Assembly (NCBI RefSeq): GCF_001522545.3
Contig: NC_031781.1
Span: 13,155,706-13,219,705 of the forward strand
Length of the DNA stretch: 64,000 nt
DNA from: Parus major
Taxonomy: Eukaryota > Chordata > Aves > Passeriformes > Paridae
Reading direction: 5' to 3'
This document shows, piece by piece, positions 1 through 13,100 of this stretch. Under the pieces are notes generated by a model. The model ran no database searches, was not told the DNA's origin, and saw only the letters and a program-made list of their open reading frames with translations. Within the stretch, counting starts at the first letter, position 1, and each line of letters begins with the position of its first letter. The position numbers and the translations under genes were made by a program.

Positions 1-1330
1 GCCAAAGTAATTTCTTTTTCCCAGATCCCTTATTTGAAACTTAAGATTTTCTGATTGCACTTTATTTGAATACATTGTAAAATATTTTGTGAGAGTTTGT
101 ATCATAAGGAGACACATGACATCTGTTTTCACAGCTAAACTCAGTTAATAACTACCCAATAACTACCCAAGGAACTGAAGCTGTTAAATTTCACCAGGTG
201 CCAACCTATTAAAAAAATGAATCTGAATTCACTTGTAGGAATCTCAGTATTTCTCCATCACTCAAGACATTCCAGATGCTTAATTACTGAATTAAAGAAA
301 CAAGTGCAAGCACACACACCCACACAAAATGAAGTAGGAAGCAAATATTTGTTACTTTAAAAAATGTTGCACTTTTACAAACAATTCTAAATTATATGTA
401 TAAATTATATGTTTTCTGATGACTTGTGCCAAAGTTTAAAAACCCTAAGTGCCATTTCCAAAAATTACTTTTTCTGACAGCGTTGCACAGTTATTTAGAA
501 ACCCCATAACTTCTAATGGGGCTTATGTCAGTGCATAGATGAGTTGAGTGCTATCTTGTTTAGAGTGCATTTCAAACTGGGATGTGACCAGCAACAATTA
601 TTAGGTCTTTCTCTTGTTTCTGCTGCTACCACAGAGCTGGCAGAAAATAACTTGTGCTCATGCCCCACTACAGCAATTTACATTCAACCATCTTAGAGTG
701 AAATGATGCTGAGTAACGAGGTGTGAGTGCAGGACATGTGAAAGCCACCTTTACTCTCTTTGCTCTGGCAGTTTCCCCATGCACTGGGGGAGTATTCAGA
801 TACAAATCTGCCTTTCTTTGCACCTCTAGGCAGCCCAGAATGAATGTGGAAGACCAGGGAATGTAGCCTATGGCCTCAGATTTCAGATGCCAGTGGTGGA
901 TTCTCCAAAGACCTGGCAGAAAAAGACATTCTGCAGGAATGATCTGGCTGCTATTTAGAAGGAAAAAAAAAAATAAAGTTCTGTTGTTCTCTTTTGCTAG
1001 TTTTTATTCCTCGAGACCTGCTTCTGATTAAACATAGCTGAAATTTTGTGGAATATATTCTCAAAGATAACAAAATGTAGTGTTCTGTGAAAATACATTT
1101 TGATGGAAGCTCATATGCAGGTTGTTTCAAAGCTGAGAGCTGCAGAGATCTTTTTATCTATTAAACATGTTGTATGAAAAGGATGATTTCCACTGGAAAC
1201 TTGAGTACTTTAAACAAGTTTAACAATGCAGTTTATTCTTCTACTAATGCATCTTTGCAGGAGTTGGCAAAGAAACCTCTCTTCATTTAGAGGACTCTGA
1301 GGACTGACTTACTACTTTATTCTCTTTCAG
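1..1330 (+). other. PTPRG: PTPRG intron (3' part) upstream of first visible exon
   Basis: This AT-rich stretch has no exon that I can recognise. It ends in a pyrimidine-rich tract and the AG acceptor at 1329-1330, directly before codons that continue the PTPRG reading frame. The exon that should precede it, encoding the linker between D1 and D2, is not visible, so it must lie upstream of the window. Confidence 0.75.
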
Positions 1331-1424
1331 CTGGTTACACAGTGTAATGCAAAATACGTGGAATGCTTCAGTGCTCAGAAAGACTGCAACAAAGAAAAGA
1401 ACAGGAACTCATCAGTTGTGCCAT
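1331..1424 (+). CDS. PTPRG: PTPRG coding exon, start of D2 ([14 protein letters not shown]...)
   Basis: The acceptor is tttcag at 1325-1330 and the donor is gtaaga at 1425. The exon encodes [14 protein letters not shown] through NSSVVP and one base of the next Ser codon (phase 1). It forms the N-terminal edge of D2. Confidence 0.95.
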
Positions 1425-4400
1425 GTAAGATCACATCTTCATTTGATTACTGCCTAGCATAACTTTTTGTACCAAATTCTCCCGGTGTTATGCATGAAAA
1501 GACATAGCCACTAGGAAGGGGAAATGTAATCTTTTGTTCAGCCCAAGCTGTCTTGTCTTTCAGTATTATCCTGATGAAACTGAACAAAAGGAAATAGTTG
1601 CAGTGTCAGCCAGATATACTGTCCAAGTGAAATGTTAATTTGAAGTGCTTAAGAATTTGAATTATTAGGTAGGGGATAAATCTGTGGAATACTGAGAGAT
1701 TACTTTGATACCAGCTCCCAGCTCTGGTGAGATCTCCCAGAGTGATTGGCACCAGTTGTTCATAATTCAGCTACTGCACTCTGTTTCTCTGTGTGAGACA
1801 CCCCAGATTTAAGGGTATTTGGTGCCCCAGGACACAGTTTCACAGTCATTAAAGTGGAATCTATGCATGGCTGTCAAGCAGTATAAACTTGCACCAGTCC
1901 AAGCATGGGCACAATGTCATCCCCATCACATAAACCAGAGAACAGGACACAGAGGACAGATGATAGCCAAGCTAGCACAGAGTAATAGTGGCACAGATAC
2001 AGTCCATCATGAACTTTGTTAAAAAAGAGAAGCCATCAGAATACATATTAAAAACACATGGGAACAGGCTAGAAATAGGCTGTTTGATTTGGCCCTTTGT
2101 GTCATGCAGCTGCAGTGATTTCAGTTTGTCTTTTGGGGGCTGTCAGAGGGTTTGAGGATGATGTTGAACCCAGCCCTCAAACACGGAGGAGTGTGTGTGT
2201 GCAGAAGGGCACACACTTCTGGGAGGTTCACCATTAGGGAAGATGTTTGTCCCTGTGAGAGATGGCAGTGCTACAGAGTGGTAGGGAAAACAAAATAAAT
2301 CAGCTGGGTTTGTGTGCTGCTGGAGACAAATGGAACACTACACACAAGAATTACCCGAAATCCCCTGTTATCACTGCATATACTGTTATTTGGTAATTCA
2401 GCCTGCTGTGAAAATCTTTGCTATAGTAAAATTTGATTCCTGAAATTACTTTGTCCTTGTGGGAATATTGTGCAACATTCTCTTTTATATCCTGTGTTAG
2501 CAGGCAGTGCTTTAACGCAGTTAAAGTGCTGGCCTGCTCCTGTGGGAGATGGGAGCTGCACACTGTTTGCTTTGTTAACGGCTGAGAAATTCTTACTTTC
2601 TGCATTGTGCCACGATCAGACTTTGATCTTTTTTATTTTTTCTCTGTGTTTTTTTCCTTAATGTTATAGCTGAGCGTGCTAGAGTGGGCTTGGCACCACT
2701 GCCTGGAATGAAGGGAACAGATTACATTAATGCCTCTTATATCATGGTGAGGAAGCCAACACCTAATTACAAAGTAAAATCAATTCTAAGGTGCTAAATA
2801 CCAGATGCCTATAATTGTCTTAATTCTGTATGTAATGGCTGTGTATTAACAGATGAGATTTTAACACCTTCCCCATAATATAAAGCTATTAACTGTGTTT
2901 TATTAAAGATTCTTGCCTAAAAAAAATTAATTACAAGATGCATTTAGATGGAATATGTATTTCTGTGAAATACAGTCAAATAGATACTGGGATTTAAAGT
3001 AAATTAAAGCAGTAGGGACTCTGTAGAATTGAAATGTAGTTAAGAAAATATAGTCTGTGTGAAAATATTGTGGAGTAAAATGAAATAGGGTCATTATGTG
3101 TCCCCAGAAATTAAATGAATGCTTTAAAAGCATGGAAGGCAGTAAGTAACTGTGTGTTTGTTTTGCTGCAAAAGGGCTACTACAGGAGTAACGAGTTCAT
3201 CATAACCCAACATCCACTGCCACATACAACTAAAGATTTCTGGCGAATGATCTGGGATCACAATGCACAGATCATCGTCATGCTGCCGGACAACCAGAGC
3301 CTGGTGAGTTGCCCTTGTCCCTCCCCGTGTGGTGTCATTGTCACAGCCCAGCTGGGTCACACAGTTGCCACATGGGGCTGTTTTCTGGCTGAAAGCAAAG
3401 CCTATTTTTGAGCCATCTACACAAACTTTCCCTTAAGCTGGTTACAAAAAGAAAAGTGCCATGATGATGGGGCTGTTCTTTTGCTGTCACCTTCTGCAGT
3501 CAGCCCTGGACATCCAGGGCTGGAGGGACCACAGTGCTCACAGATAGCACAGCACACCAGTGCTGTCAACATCTGCAAGGCTCCTGAGGGCTGCCTGGCA
3601 GGATGCAAGCACTGGGGGTATGGAGAGGCTGGGGTTATGGGAAGGACTTTGAGAGGAGCAGAAATGCAAGGTAGGGACAGGAGGATAATTGCTTGTTTGC
3701 CCATGAGCTTAAGCCTCAGGCCGTGCAAGACCATGACTTTGCAAGGCTGCACATGCCATTTTTAATGAAAGTAAAAAGCAAACAAGTATGTTAATTTAAG
3801 TGGAAATAATGAGTCAGACAGAGAGAGAGAATAAGGAGACACAGGTGAAGTGCTAATCACTACTTCCAGATTTACTAGCACGTCTCAAGAGGGTGTGTTG
3901 AAAAGGATTAAGAACTAATCGGTTCGTTTTTTCATGCACACATCACTGAGGTGAATAGACAATTGCAGCTGAAAGCAGAAGAGAAACCACCTTCATTACA
4001 GCAGGAAAATAGCAGTCATGAGGGGCTACTAAAGAGGCAGCAGTCAATATGCTGCTTGTGTGTGGGGATGAAAGGGAGTGCAGCACTGCAAGGAGTGCTC
4101 AGAGACATTCGATCAGATCAGAAAGTGCTTATGAAATGAAAGTATGTCAGGTGGAAATGAAGAGGCTGATTTTGTCTTCACATGTACATGAAATAGCTCT
4201 GCAGAACCACAGTAATTAAAGGGTAAAAGAGGAATGCTGGACTCAGTCACAGTGGTTTTAGAGGGATGTGCATGGTCACAGCAGGATGACATCACTTCAT
4301 AGCTCATGTTTGCTCATGAGTGAAACATGGGATGTCCAGAGACATGGGTTTGCTCTGTGCATGTGGCCAGGGTAATTTCTGTGCTCATGCTGCAGGGAGA

Positions 4401-7400
4401 CAGACCTCTGAAGCCAGGAGAAGAAACAGATTTTGCATGTATATGGTGACAGACCATAATTCCCTTTATCAGCAGCAAATTAGGAATTCACAGTTACATT
4501 TTAATGAACAGCTTTGACTTACATCCTGCCAGTGAGGCTACTTCAGCTCTGAACTTCTTCCAGCCTTTCCAGCCTCACTGAGGTTTTACTGTGTCCCTTT
4601 GGCAGAGGTGTTTTGTTGGAGAACTTGCATGAAGTTTAGCCAGTGTTTTTTTCAAGGCTAAGAGTATTTGGGTTTTTCTCTTCCTCTTCACTCCTCCACT
4701 CACTCCTAAAAATTCAAGCCCTGCATAAGTATCCATCAATCTGCTACCTAGGCCTGATCCACAGACTTTGAGTTTTAGATTAGACCATGATAAACACAAA
4801 TTAAAAATAACAAGTCATTAATTTTTAAAGGTGAATGATTTTTTTCTAGATAAATATCTGGCTTTCAAATAAAACTGTATAGGCAGGAGGTCACAATACA
4901 AAGGTCAAGTATGGGTGGGCTAAAATAACCATTTCCCTGTGAAACCAATTAAAAAGCAGATGTTACATGTTTGAATACCCAAAGGGAGGATCTGGCAGGT
5001 TTACTACCTACTGCAATAGTAAATTTGTTTTAGACAGAAGTGTTTTTTAAAGGTCAGTTCCTGATCATCTCTATTTATCAAAGCAATTCTTTGATCCACT
5101 GGATTTTTCAGTTGCACACAAGGAATCTGAAAGGCTACAGTAGTGTGTTCTTTCATTTCTTCAGGCAGAAGATGAGTTTGTGTACTGGCCAAGTCGTGAG
5201 GAATCCATGAACTGTGAGGCCTTTACTGTGACCCTTATCAGCAAAGACAGACTGTGCCTCTCTAACGAAGAGCAAATTATCATCCATGACTTTATCCTTG
5301 AAGCTACCCAGGTAAAGTAAACCTTCAAATGCAGGTCTTTGCTTTTCACCAAAATTATATTGATGCCATTTAAATACAGAAGAAGAAGAATTCAAAATTT
5401 TTTTTAAAAGGATTTACATGTAAATGCATGTGGATGCATGTTGCTGTCAGGGGAAAGGTATTCTGCTTGGCTTCTTCTCCCTCTCACATTTTCTACTTCC
5501 AGGTAGATTTCTCTAGTTAGTAAGGCTAGTATTAACTATCTGTCTTGCTGGAAAGGGAAGACATGATTTTATCAAGGTGTATTGTCTTATTTCTTCTTAC
5601 AAAATTCATAGTTTAATTGTTTGGGCGTCTTAACTAATCATAAAAATGTAAGCATAAGCCTTTTGAACTATAAACTTGTTTCTAGTTTGCTATCAGGATT
5701 GCAGCTGGACTTTGCTGCAAGACTTTAGTTTGCAAGTCCATTTAAATTTCACTTGGTTCTCTTGTTTGATTTTTGAGCTATAAGGACTCTGAGTGAGGTT
5801 TGATATGAGCCCTGAATTCAAATACAAAATCTTTTCTTGATAAAACGTTTTGTCAAACTTGCATTATTTTAGGGTGTTCACTGTTACAGATATGCTGGAG
5901 CTGTGTGTCCTCTTTCTATGTAAACTGTTTGGAAGAAGAAAGTTTCAGTTTGCAGAAGGCTCTTCCCTCTCTGTCCCTGGAGTGGATGCCTGTGGAGGAA
6001 GCTAATGCCAGGCTGGTTTGTCATTGCAGGATGACTACGTTCTGGAAGTCCGCCACTTTCAGTGTCCCAAATGGCCAAACCCTGACGCTCCCATAAGCAG
6101 TACCTTTGAACTTATCAATGTAATCAAGGAAGAGGCCTTAACAAGGGATGGCCCCACCATAGTTCATGATGAGTATGTGATCACTTTTCTCCCATTTATG
6201 TGCAGATTATACACTCAGCTGAAAGACAGTTGATAGGACTGATGTCCATTCCTGCATGGAGTAGGTGGGGTTTAATAGTCCAGGAGTAGGTGGGGTTTAG
6301 TAGTCCAGGGAACAGATTAAGAATATTTAAGCTTCAAAGGCTGAGTTTTCAGTTGGCATCTGAGGCCAAATGCATTTTTGTTAGTGTAGTTTTTGTTATA
6401 ATCTTAGATGGACTCAGGAGATGAGGCTGTTTGCTTTGGAAGCATTTTGGGTTCTTCTGCTTCTGGAAGTATCCCAAACAAATCCTGAAACCTGTTTCAG
6501 AACCCAGCAGAGCTTTGGTTTAGATAAGGCTCTAAGCAGCCTAATATGGGCTGATGGAAACAAGTTTCAAAACAGCCCAAGCTCGTGTCTAACAGGTTTC
6601 ATGTGCCATGTAAGACAGAACAAGCTCAGCTCAGCTGTGTCTCACGATGAGCAGCAGAAGTATCTAGTGACAAAGGGCCTAGGTCTTCTAAAAGCAGATT
6701 TATTCTTCCTCTTTTTGCTTCCCAAAATATATTCCAAGGGGCCCATACAGTTCCAAGTGGGAGGGAGGAGGCCCACTAACTCTGGGCCAGCATGCCCCAA
6801 CACTTACCTCTTGTATCACAGTGATGAGCATTGTCCCACAGCTATGCTTGAACACCCAGTTATAAAGGGTGCTAAATATTGCATTGCATGGTATTACTTG
6901 TACACATTATGGAGCTGCAAAATACCATTATAGTGAGGCTGGAGCCTGGGTCTGACCTGATTTCCTTGGGGGGACTGTTTCCTGGTGGGCAGAGCACTCC
7001 CTGGTGTCATTCTGTTCTTAAAATCCCAAGGAGGCCCAACTTCTGACAGTGTTGGTGTTGTCCTAAGAGCGAGCACCAAGCCAGCGCAAACGCCAGCTCT
7101 ACCCACAGCCCCCCTACACTGCAGCCTGTTAGACTTTGTGACTGCCACAGAACAGGATCAGTGGGAAGCTCTTGGGGATCTTTGCAAAAGCTTCAGTACC
7201 ACGCTCTGATGTGTCAGTGGTCAGAGCAGGCGCTGTGCTGGTGTCCCAGGAGCACATCCTTATCCACCGGTGCTGCCGGAGCTTTCCCTGCACATCCACG
7301 TGTCGCTGCTGCAACAGGATTTTCCCAGCTGACTCCTGCCAGTGGTGCCTTGGGCTGCAGCAAACAGTTTTTCTCCCACCACCTCCTCCTGCCTTGCTTA

Positions 7401-10192
7401 TGCAGAGTTTAAGCTCTGTTGCCTTTCACCAGCACTGATTAATTCCAGGCTGGTTTTAATATTCATGCTTTGGGTAGTCTGAAGTGAAGTTTTGCTGCTC
7501 TTGCAGTATTTAAGATTATGTTTTACAGAATTAGAAATGTTATTGATTTGGGTATTTCATTTCTAGATGAAAAAAAAAGGAAAATCAAAATTGCATTCCA
7601 AGTAATGCTGAGTCATTCTTTCTGTACATTGCTTTTTTGGTTTATTTGTCATATTCAATGATTTTATCTTTATGCCCAATACATAATGTGGGTTCTGCTT
7701 TTCATTGGAGTCTAAGGAAATGTAGCTGAAAATGAAAATTTCCCCTTGCTACATGCAACAACTATATCACATAATCCACTAATAATTACAACTGCAGATT
7801 AATTCCAAATATATGAATTTGCAGATAACTAAATTCATGTGGTATTTAGGAAGTACATGGTGGGATGAACTTGATAACATTTTTAAAAGTTCAGAAACTC
7901 CAACTTGAGACAGTTGTCAAGATTTTTAAATGTAAGTGCCCAAATATAGGCAACTACATAAAGCTCTGCTGCATAATTTTCTGCAAGAAAAGTCTTCAGA
8001 TTGTTGAGAACCAGAAATTACCAGTCCAAGTGAAAATGATGCCCTCAGAAGGATTTAGTTGTGTCCTGTCAAGTACATGCACTGGCACTTTGTCCACTGT
8101 CCCTGTAGATGAGTCACAGCCATTTGTATAGTGCCACTGCTTCTCCTCTAGACCTTACATCCAGTAGAGCACATCTATTCTGATCTGAGTTCTGGTTCCC
8201 ATTTCTAGGTAAACCGAGTTTTGAGTTTGCAAAAATTATACATATATATATATATATTTATATATATAAAATTAAGTCAGCATATATCTTGATTTCCATG
8301 GGAATGCTGTACAAATCCTAGTGGTAATCTTGCAGTACAAGATGATATTGCAGCACTTGCTGATTATTTCAGTTTTCATATAAAGCTCCCTAAGTGTCTT
8401 AGAGAGCAGGTCAGCACTGATGGCCCCATTTACCAGTGGGAACATTTAAACACAGACTTTCTCAGTCACAGAGCAGACCCATAGCATAGCCAGCACAGAA
8501 TTTCAGTCTCCTGCGTACTGGGAGAACAGAAGCTGGTGTGTAGGATCCTTCATGGTGTGCCTAAGCACACTACCAGGCTTTCAGCAGTGAGGTTTCTCAA
8601 GGATATCTCAAGGAGTCGTGCTCCTGATGAATAACTGCTGCTTGGGGTTTTATTACATGACAACACAGCTCAACTCTTCAGAATCTGTAATGTCTCCTGG
8701 GTGCCTGGCTCAGGGATGTTGCCTTTACCAATGAATCAGACTTAGGCAAGACTTTGAGATGTGCCCCACTTACATGTGAGCACCACAGAGCCGTGTTAGT
8801 TTTCTGCAATTGTCAGATGTGGAGGAAGAGGCAAAGTCGCATTTCTTTGTAATCACCCATGTTTTGCTTGAGCTCCCACTAATGAATTTAATATATGCTC
8901 CACTGTAATGCAGATGCTCTCAGCACATGTGGTGTGGGAGAACTGATTTCAGTGTTACAGTCTCTAGGGTGGGTATTTTGGAGTGGCTAACGTTCTGCTG
9001 CTGATACAGTTCTTTGTGTTGAATAGTGTAGATAAGCTGAGATGACTGGTATACCATCAAATTTCTTCTATAAGTTAAAATGACAAAAAATTAGCAACTA
9101 TAAAACAAGCATTTGGTAGATACAAAGAGAAACTACAGCAATCAAATAAGACTATAATAACACTTCCATGACTCTGTGTCAGTGCCCATGTGTGTTTTTG
9201 AGTAACTCTTCATTTTGGTGTGGTTTTTCCAGGTATGGAGCTGTGTCAGCAGGAACTCTATGTGCCCTTACCACTCTGTCTCAGCAGCTGGAGAATGAAA
9301 ATGCTGTCGATGTTTTCCAGGTGGCAAAGATGATAAATCTTATGCGGCCTGGAGTATTTACAGACATTGTAAGTCTTTAAATGGGCTATAAATAGACAAT
9401 TTACAAGGTTTTCATCTGAGACCAAAAGCATGATCTAAAACATGTATTGTATATGTTATCAAGCCCTGCAGCATCTGCTACCAAGCAGAATTTGCATTTG
9501 AACTTTTTTTGTAGTTATCATTTTTTGTTAACCTCAAAGCCACACTGTAAGTCTCTGATTTGCACTTAAACTTATTTCTCATACTTTGGAGGGGAGCATC
9601 AAACAGACAAGTCCTAGCAGAGAAGGACCTTTCAGCTTGGTACCATCAGCCTGCCAGCCCAGTGAGCTAATCTGTGCTCTTTAGATCTGGCACCTTGTGC
9701 TCAGGGCAGGTGAAGCTGCGGGGAGATGAGGCTCTTCCCTGAGAGTCCAGCAAGAGCAGCGCCCTTGCCTCAGTGTGTGTGGTACAAGGTTCTGCCACCT
9801 GGGGTTGAGCTGTGGCCTCAGGTTTTGTCCTGCCCTCCTGAAGTGTTTAATAGCATATCAGAGATAAAACTGGAGTTTGGGTTGACAAGGTTCAACTGGA
9901 TGAACAGAGGTAATTGCTCTATTTCTTTGCTATGTGTATGCTTCTGGTAATGAATACCCATGACCTTCCCTGGAAATGCCAAATTAAAGCACCACTCATT
10001 TATGTACACTTAAAGGATTGAAATAAGTTGTTCTTTCTTTTCCAGGAACAGTACCAGTTTCTTTATAAGGCAATGCTAAGCTTGGTCAGCACTAAGGAAA
10101 ATGGAAATGGTCCCATGACACTGGACAAAAACGGTGCTGTGATGGCCAGTGACGAATCTGATCCCGCAGAAAGCATGGAGTCTCTTGTCTAA
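1331..10192 (+). CDS. PTPRG: Receptor-type tyrosine-protein phosphatase gamma, C-terminal 290 residues (7 exons)
   Basis: PTPRG is a single-pass membrane phosphatase with an extracellular carbonic-anhydrase-like domain and a fibronectin III domain that bind contactins, followed by two cytoplasmic phosphatase domains. Only the membrane-distal D2 domain and tail are in this window. Joining 1331-1424, 2670-2746, 3175-3303, 5165-5311, 6030-6172, 9233-9368 and 10046-10192 gives 873 nt, which is 290 codons plus TAA, with no frame break. Recognisable D2 landmarks are DYINASYI, the [16 protein letters not shown] block, the altered WPD region WPNPDAP, and the P-loop position reading VHDEYGAVSAG, where Asp replaces the catalytic Cys. 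D2 is therefore a pseudophosphatase, as is known for PTPRG and PTPRZ1. The protein ends in ESMESLV as in other vertebrates. The residues visible are almost identical to human PTPRG as I remember it. Confidence 0.97.
2670..2746 (+). CDS. PTPRG: PTPRG coding exon, D2 ([13 protein letters not shown]...YIM)
   Basis: The acceptor is ttatag and the donor is gtgagg at 2747. Two bases complete the Ser codon, followed by 25 codons that include the DYINASYI substrate-binding-loop motif. The exon ends in phase 0 after ATC ATG. Confidence 0.95.
3175..3303 (+). CDS. PTPRG: PTPRG coding exon, D2 core ([15 protein letters not shown]...)
   Basis: The exon is exactly 43 codons, phase 0 at both ends, with acceptor aaaag at 3170-3174 and donor gtgagt at 3304. 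It carries the conserved [20 protein letters not shown] block that forms the core beta strand and helix of PTP domains. Confidence 0.96.
5165..5311 (+). CDS. PTPRG: PTPRG coding exon, D2 ([15 protein letters not shown]...)
   Basis: The exon is 49 codons, phase 0 at both ends, with acceptor ttcttcag and donor gtaaag at 5312. It encodes [20 protein letters not shown] and the following beta strands through HDFILEATQ. Confidence 0.96.
6030..6172 (+). CDS. PTPRG: PTPRG coding exon, altered WPD loop and first half of dead P-loop
   Basis: The acceptor is cattgcag and the donor is gtatgt at 6173. It encodes [21 protein letters not shown], the D2 counterpart of the WPD loop, and ends in phase 2 inside the codon after VHD. 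The VHD stretch stands where active phosphatases have VHC, so the catalytic cysteine is replaced by aspartate. Confidence 0.96.
6258..6307 (+). repeat. Two-copy 25-bp tandem duplication in PTPRG intron
   Basis: The unit at 6258-6282 is repeated at 6283-6307 with a single A/G difference (ttaatag versus ttagtag). The near identity implies a recent duplication. It lies 85 nt downstream of an exon, outside the donor region. Confidence 0.9.
8238..8270. repeat. (TA)n microsatellite in PTPRG intron
   Basis: An interrupted run of alternating T and A (catatatata...tatatataaa) is visible. It is probably length-polymorphic. Confidence 0.85.
9233..9368 (+). CDS. PTPRG: PTPRG coding exon, second half of dead P-loop ([10 protein letters not shown]...)
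   Basis: The acceptor is tttccag and the donor is gtaagt at 9369. One base completes the Glu codon, then [18 protein letters not shown] and the helix [20 protein letters not shown] follow. The P-loop arginine of active domains is also absent. The 3.06-kb intron before this exon splits the P-loop. Confidence 0.96.
10046..10192 (+). CDS. PTPRG: PTPRG terminal coding exon and stop
   Basis: The acceptor is ttttccag. It encodes 48 residues from [15 protein letters not shown] to the C-terminal ESMESLV, then TAA at 10190-10192. A few conservative substitutions in the acidic tail differ from the human protein as I recall it. Confidence 0.97.
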   Translation, partial: EQYQFLYKAMLSLVSTKENGNGPMTLDKNGAVMASDESDPAESMESLV

Positions 10193-13100
10193 TTGGAAAC
10201 CTGAAAAGGCACTTAATTTGTAGAACTTCTGAAGACTGAACTTTTTTGAGGCCTTTTTTGCCAGACTCTAGGTTATACAATAACCCAATTACTTTTTTAC
10301 ACTGATAAAAGTTTTTATATTTATTTTTTGCCATTTTATGTCTTAATGGTATCCTACTGAGCATTTGCACCTCTGTTTATTTCACACGGTGAAACGCAAT
10401 TTTATCTAGTTTGCACTATATGATCAGTGTTACTGCCTATAATATCCTAATACAAGACAAGCCCTGATGTGACATTCCATGACAACAAACATATGCTTTT
10501 TCTGTTTTGTTTAAATGCAGTGAAGTTTTGCTAACTACAGTGACCCTCGAATCTTAAATCTTGAATGCTAGGCCAGATGGATTCTTCCTACAACAGATAC
10601 TGTACCCCTTCCTACCATATTTATTATTTAGTGATCATGTCAAAGTTTTGGTAATGGTGTTCTGCATTCCAGTAGAGTGGATGAGCAGTGTTCATCCTTT
10701 CTTGACAAAATGTGGCAGGTGATTATTAGCTACAGTGGAGGTCTCACAGCCTTGTGGAGCTGAAACAATTATTTCTGTATTGTTTCAAATTGCTGTGTTG
10801 TACACTTACAGGTCTGAGACTTGCTTCACATGGAATATATAAATTACATACAATATAATTATAAATTAGATGCAATTCATATGTGGGATGCGGTGATAAG
10901 TTTTGAATTTATGTTTTCAGAGTTTCCCCATGTATTCAGGAAAATGTTGATTTTGGTTTTTAGCCAGCCCTGTGACTGGAAAGTATTTTGGTTTTATTTT
11001 CATCGGAGCCAATACAGTGAGAAATCTACAACAACCCAAAACCAGACCAGTTTTCAGATATATTAAAGGTAGCAATATTTTACATTACTAAGCTATTCAA
11101 TATTTTAAACACATCTAATTTCCTTACTATTTCTTGAATATGACCTCACACCTAATGGTATGTTACATGATGACAGGCGTTTCTTAATTTCATAACTGTT
11201 AGATGCCATTTTTACAGGTGTGTAATTTTCATACTTTAGTGCTAAAACATAAAGTACTGATCCATATTTACTGGTGAAGCAAACTAATAAAAAAACTACC
11301 TATAAAGTTACATTCTCCCTCTTTTTTTTTTGCCAGACTAATTCTTTAGCACAAACCTAGCTTATTGTGTTTTCCCTCCCACACCAATAGAATGGTTTCC
11401 CTCAGATTAGGTAGATAATTATTGCTTGGAGCATTTAAGTTTACATCCTCACTGGCTCCCTCTTCCTTTGTATTTGGTTGTAATTCAACAAGTCAATCCC
11501 TGTTTAACTAAAGAAGTAAGCACATGCTTTATTCTCCTGAAAATTAAAATTAGCTTGGTCATAGCTTGATTTAGTAGGGAGGGGTTATTGAATCTGCCTG
11601 GAAAAGGAAATATGTGATTTCAGCCATCCTCACCCTTGGTGTACAGTTAAAGGCACTATCCCTTATATGTGGCATTAATTTCTTCACTTCTAAACTACAG
11701 AAAACATGCATTGTAATTTTTTCAGAACTTGTCAAAATATTACAGCTTTCTTTTTAATTTAAATGTAAACTTATTAATTTCTGCCAGTCCAGTCTTTCTG
11801 AAATACAAACATTTGGCAAGGTTCTGTGTATTTTCACTCCCAAGGAAGCTGAATGCTGGTTTAAAGGATATTGAGAGTAGATATGTTGGTTCAGAACCAC
11901 GTAAGATACAAACTGATACGGCCTCATTGAGAGCAGAGGGGTTGTGCAAACTGCTATGTGCTAACATTTGGCCTTTTATCGTAGAAAGAGAAAGATTCAA
12001 AGTATTCAAGGATTCATCAGCAACCTTTACAGTCACCTTTTACTTCTCAGTGTGTTGAATCCCTCCATCCAAGGAATCCCAATAATTGCTAATATGAAGC
12101 ATTTTAATAAGCACATGGTTTCAGTGAGGAAATCCCATGTCCAGCAGCAGCTAGTCCAAATAAAATATGTGCAGAATGTTTCAAAAGATTGTAGTTTGCA
12201 TCCCCTTTGCACTGCACGGAGGTGGGGGTCAGTAGGAGTTAGAACTGGCCCTCCAGTCACGACACCCCAGTAACAGAATGGTTTTAAGTTCTCAAGTGCT
12301 GCTCCCTGCAAGGGCTGGAAGGTTTAGCTGAGTGGTTTTCTGGCCAGCCTGCATCAGCCTCAGAGGATGCTGAGCCCCCCCTGTGCCCCCAGTCCTGAAC
12401 CTGGACCCAGCCAATGCCAGCTGGTAGCACAAGGGGACTCATGAGTTGGATCAGTTTAATCTAGAAGTATTTTAAGTTCCTTGGGAGATGTAGGGAGGAG
12501 TTAGAAAGTCAAACCTTGACAACTAAGTGACACAAAGATTACTGCAGGCATCGAGTGGTTGGATTTGTTCAGTACTTTCAGGTGATTACTTTTCATTTCA
12601 CTGGCATGATGGAAGACAACTGTGGTTGTGACACACTGCCTGAATACCCTTAGTTTAATCCCTTACCTTCTCACAAGTTTGAAACATCAATGAATGAAGG
12701 CTGCGGGGGCTGAACTTTGGTAGATGCTTTGGAAATCCATGCATTTGCATTGGCATTTTCCAACACCTGAAATACTTGCTTGGGGTTTAATCCATGGGGA
12801 AATAATGTACACTGATGTTCTATGAGTTGTCCGTGGATTATTTCATATGGGAGTTCAAGCTGTATGTTAAGTGCTGTGCTGACAGCCAGGTAGTCAATAG
12901 ATGGTAGTGATGCACAAGGCTTGAAGGGGTGAAGGTAGAAATTGCTTGTGAAGGTCAGGATTAAACACACAGAAGAGCCAAATCTATCCTCCTGTAAGCA
13001 GCTGCAGTTCTGCTTTCTTATACAGGTTTGTACCCTTTCCTTGGGACTGAGTGAGTGGCAGAAGGAGCAATGTCTGCTCAGATATGGGCACTGATAAACT

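Noticed and set aside
6421..6933. 170-codon + strand frame in a PTPRG intron
   Set aside because: It has a hydrophobic start that mimics a signal peptide, but it lies inside the intron between two certain exons, has no domain and no splice support.
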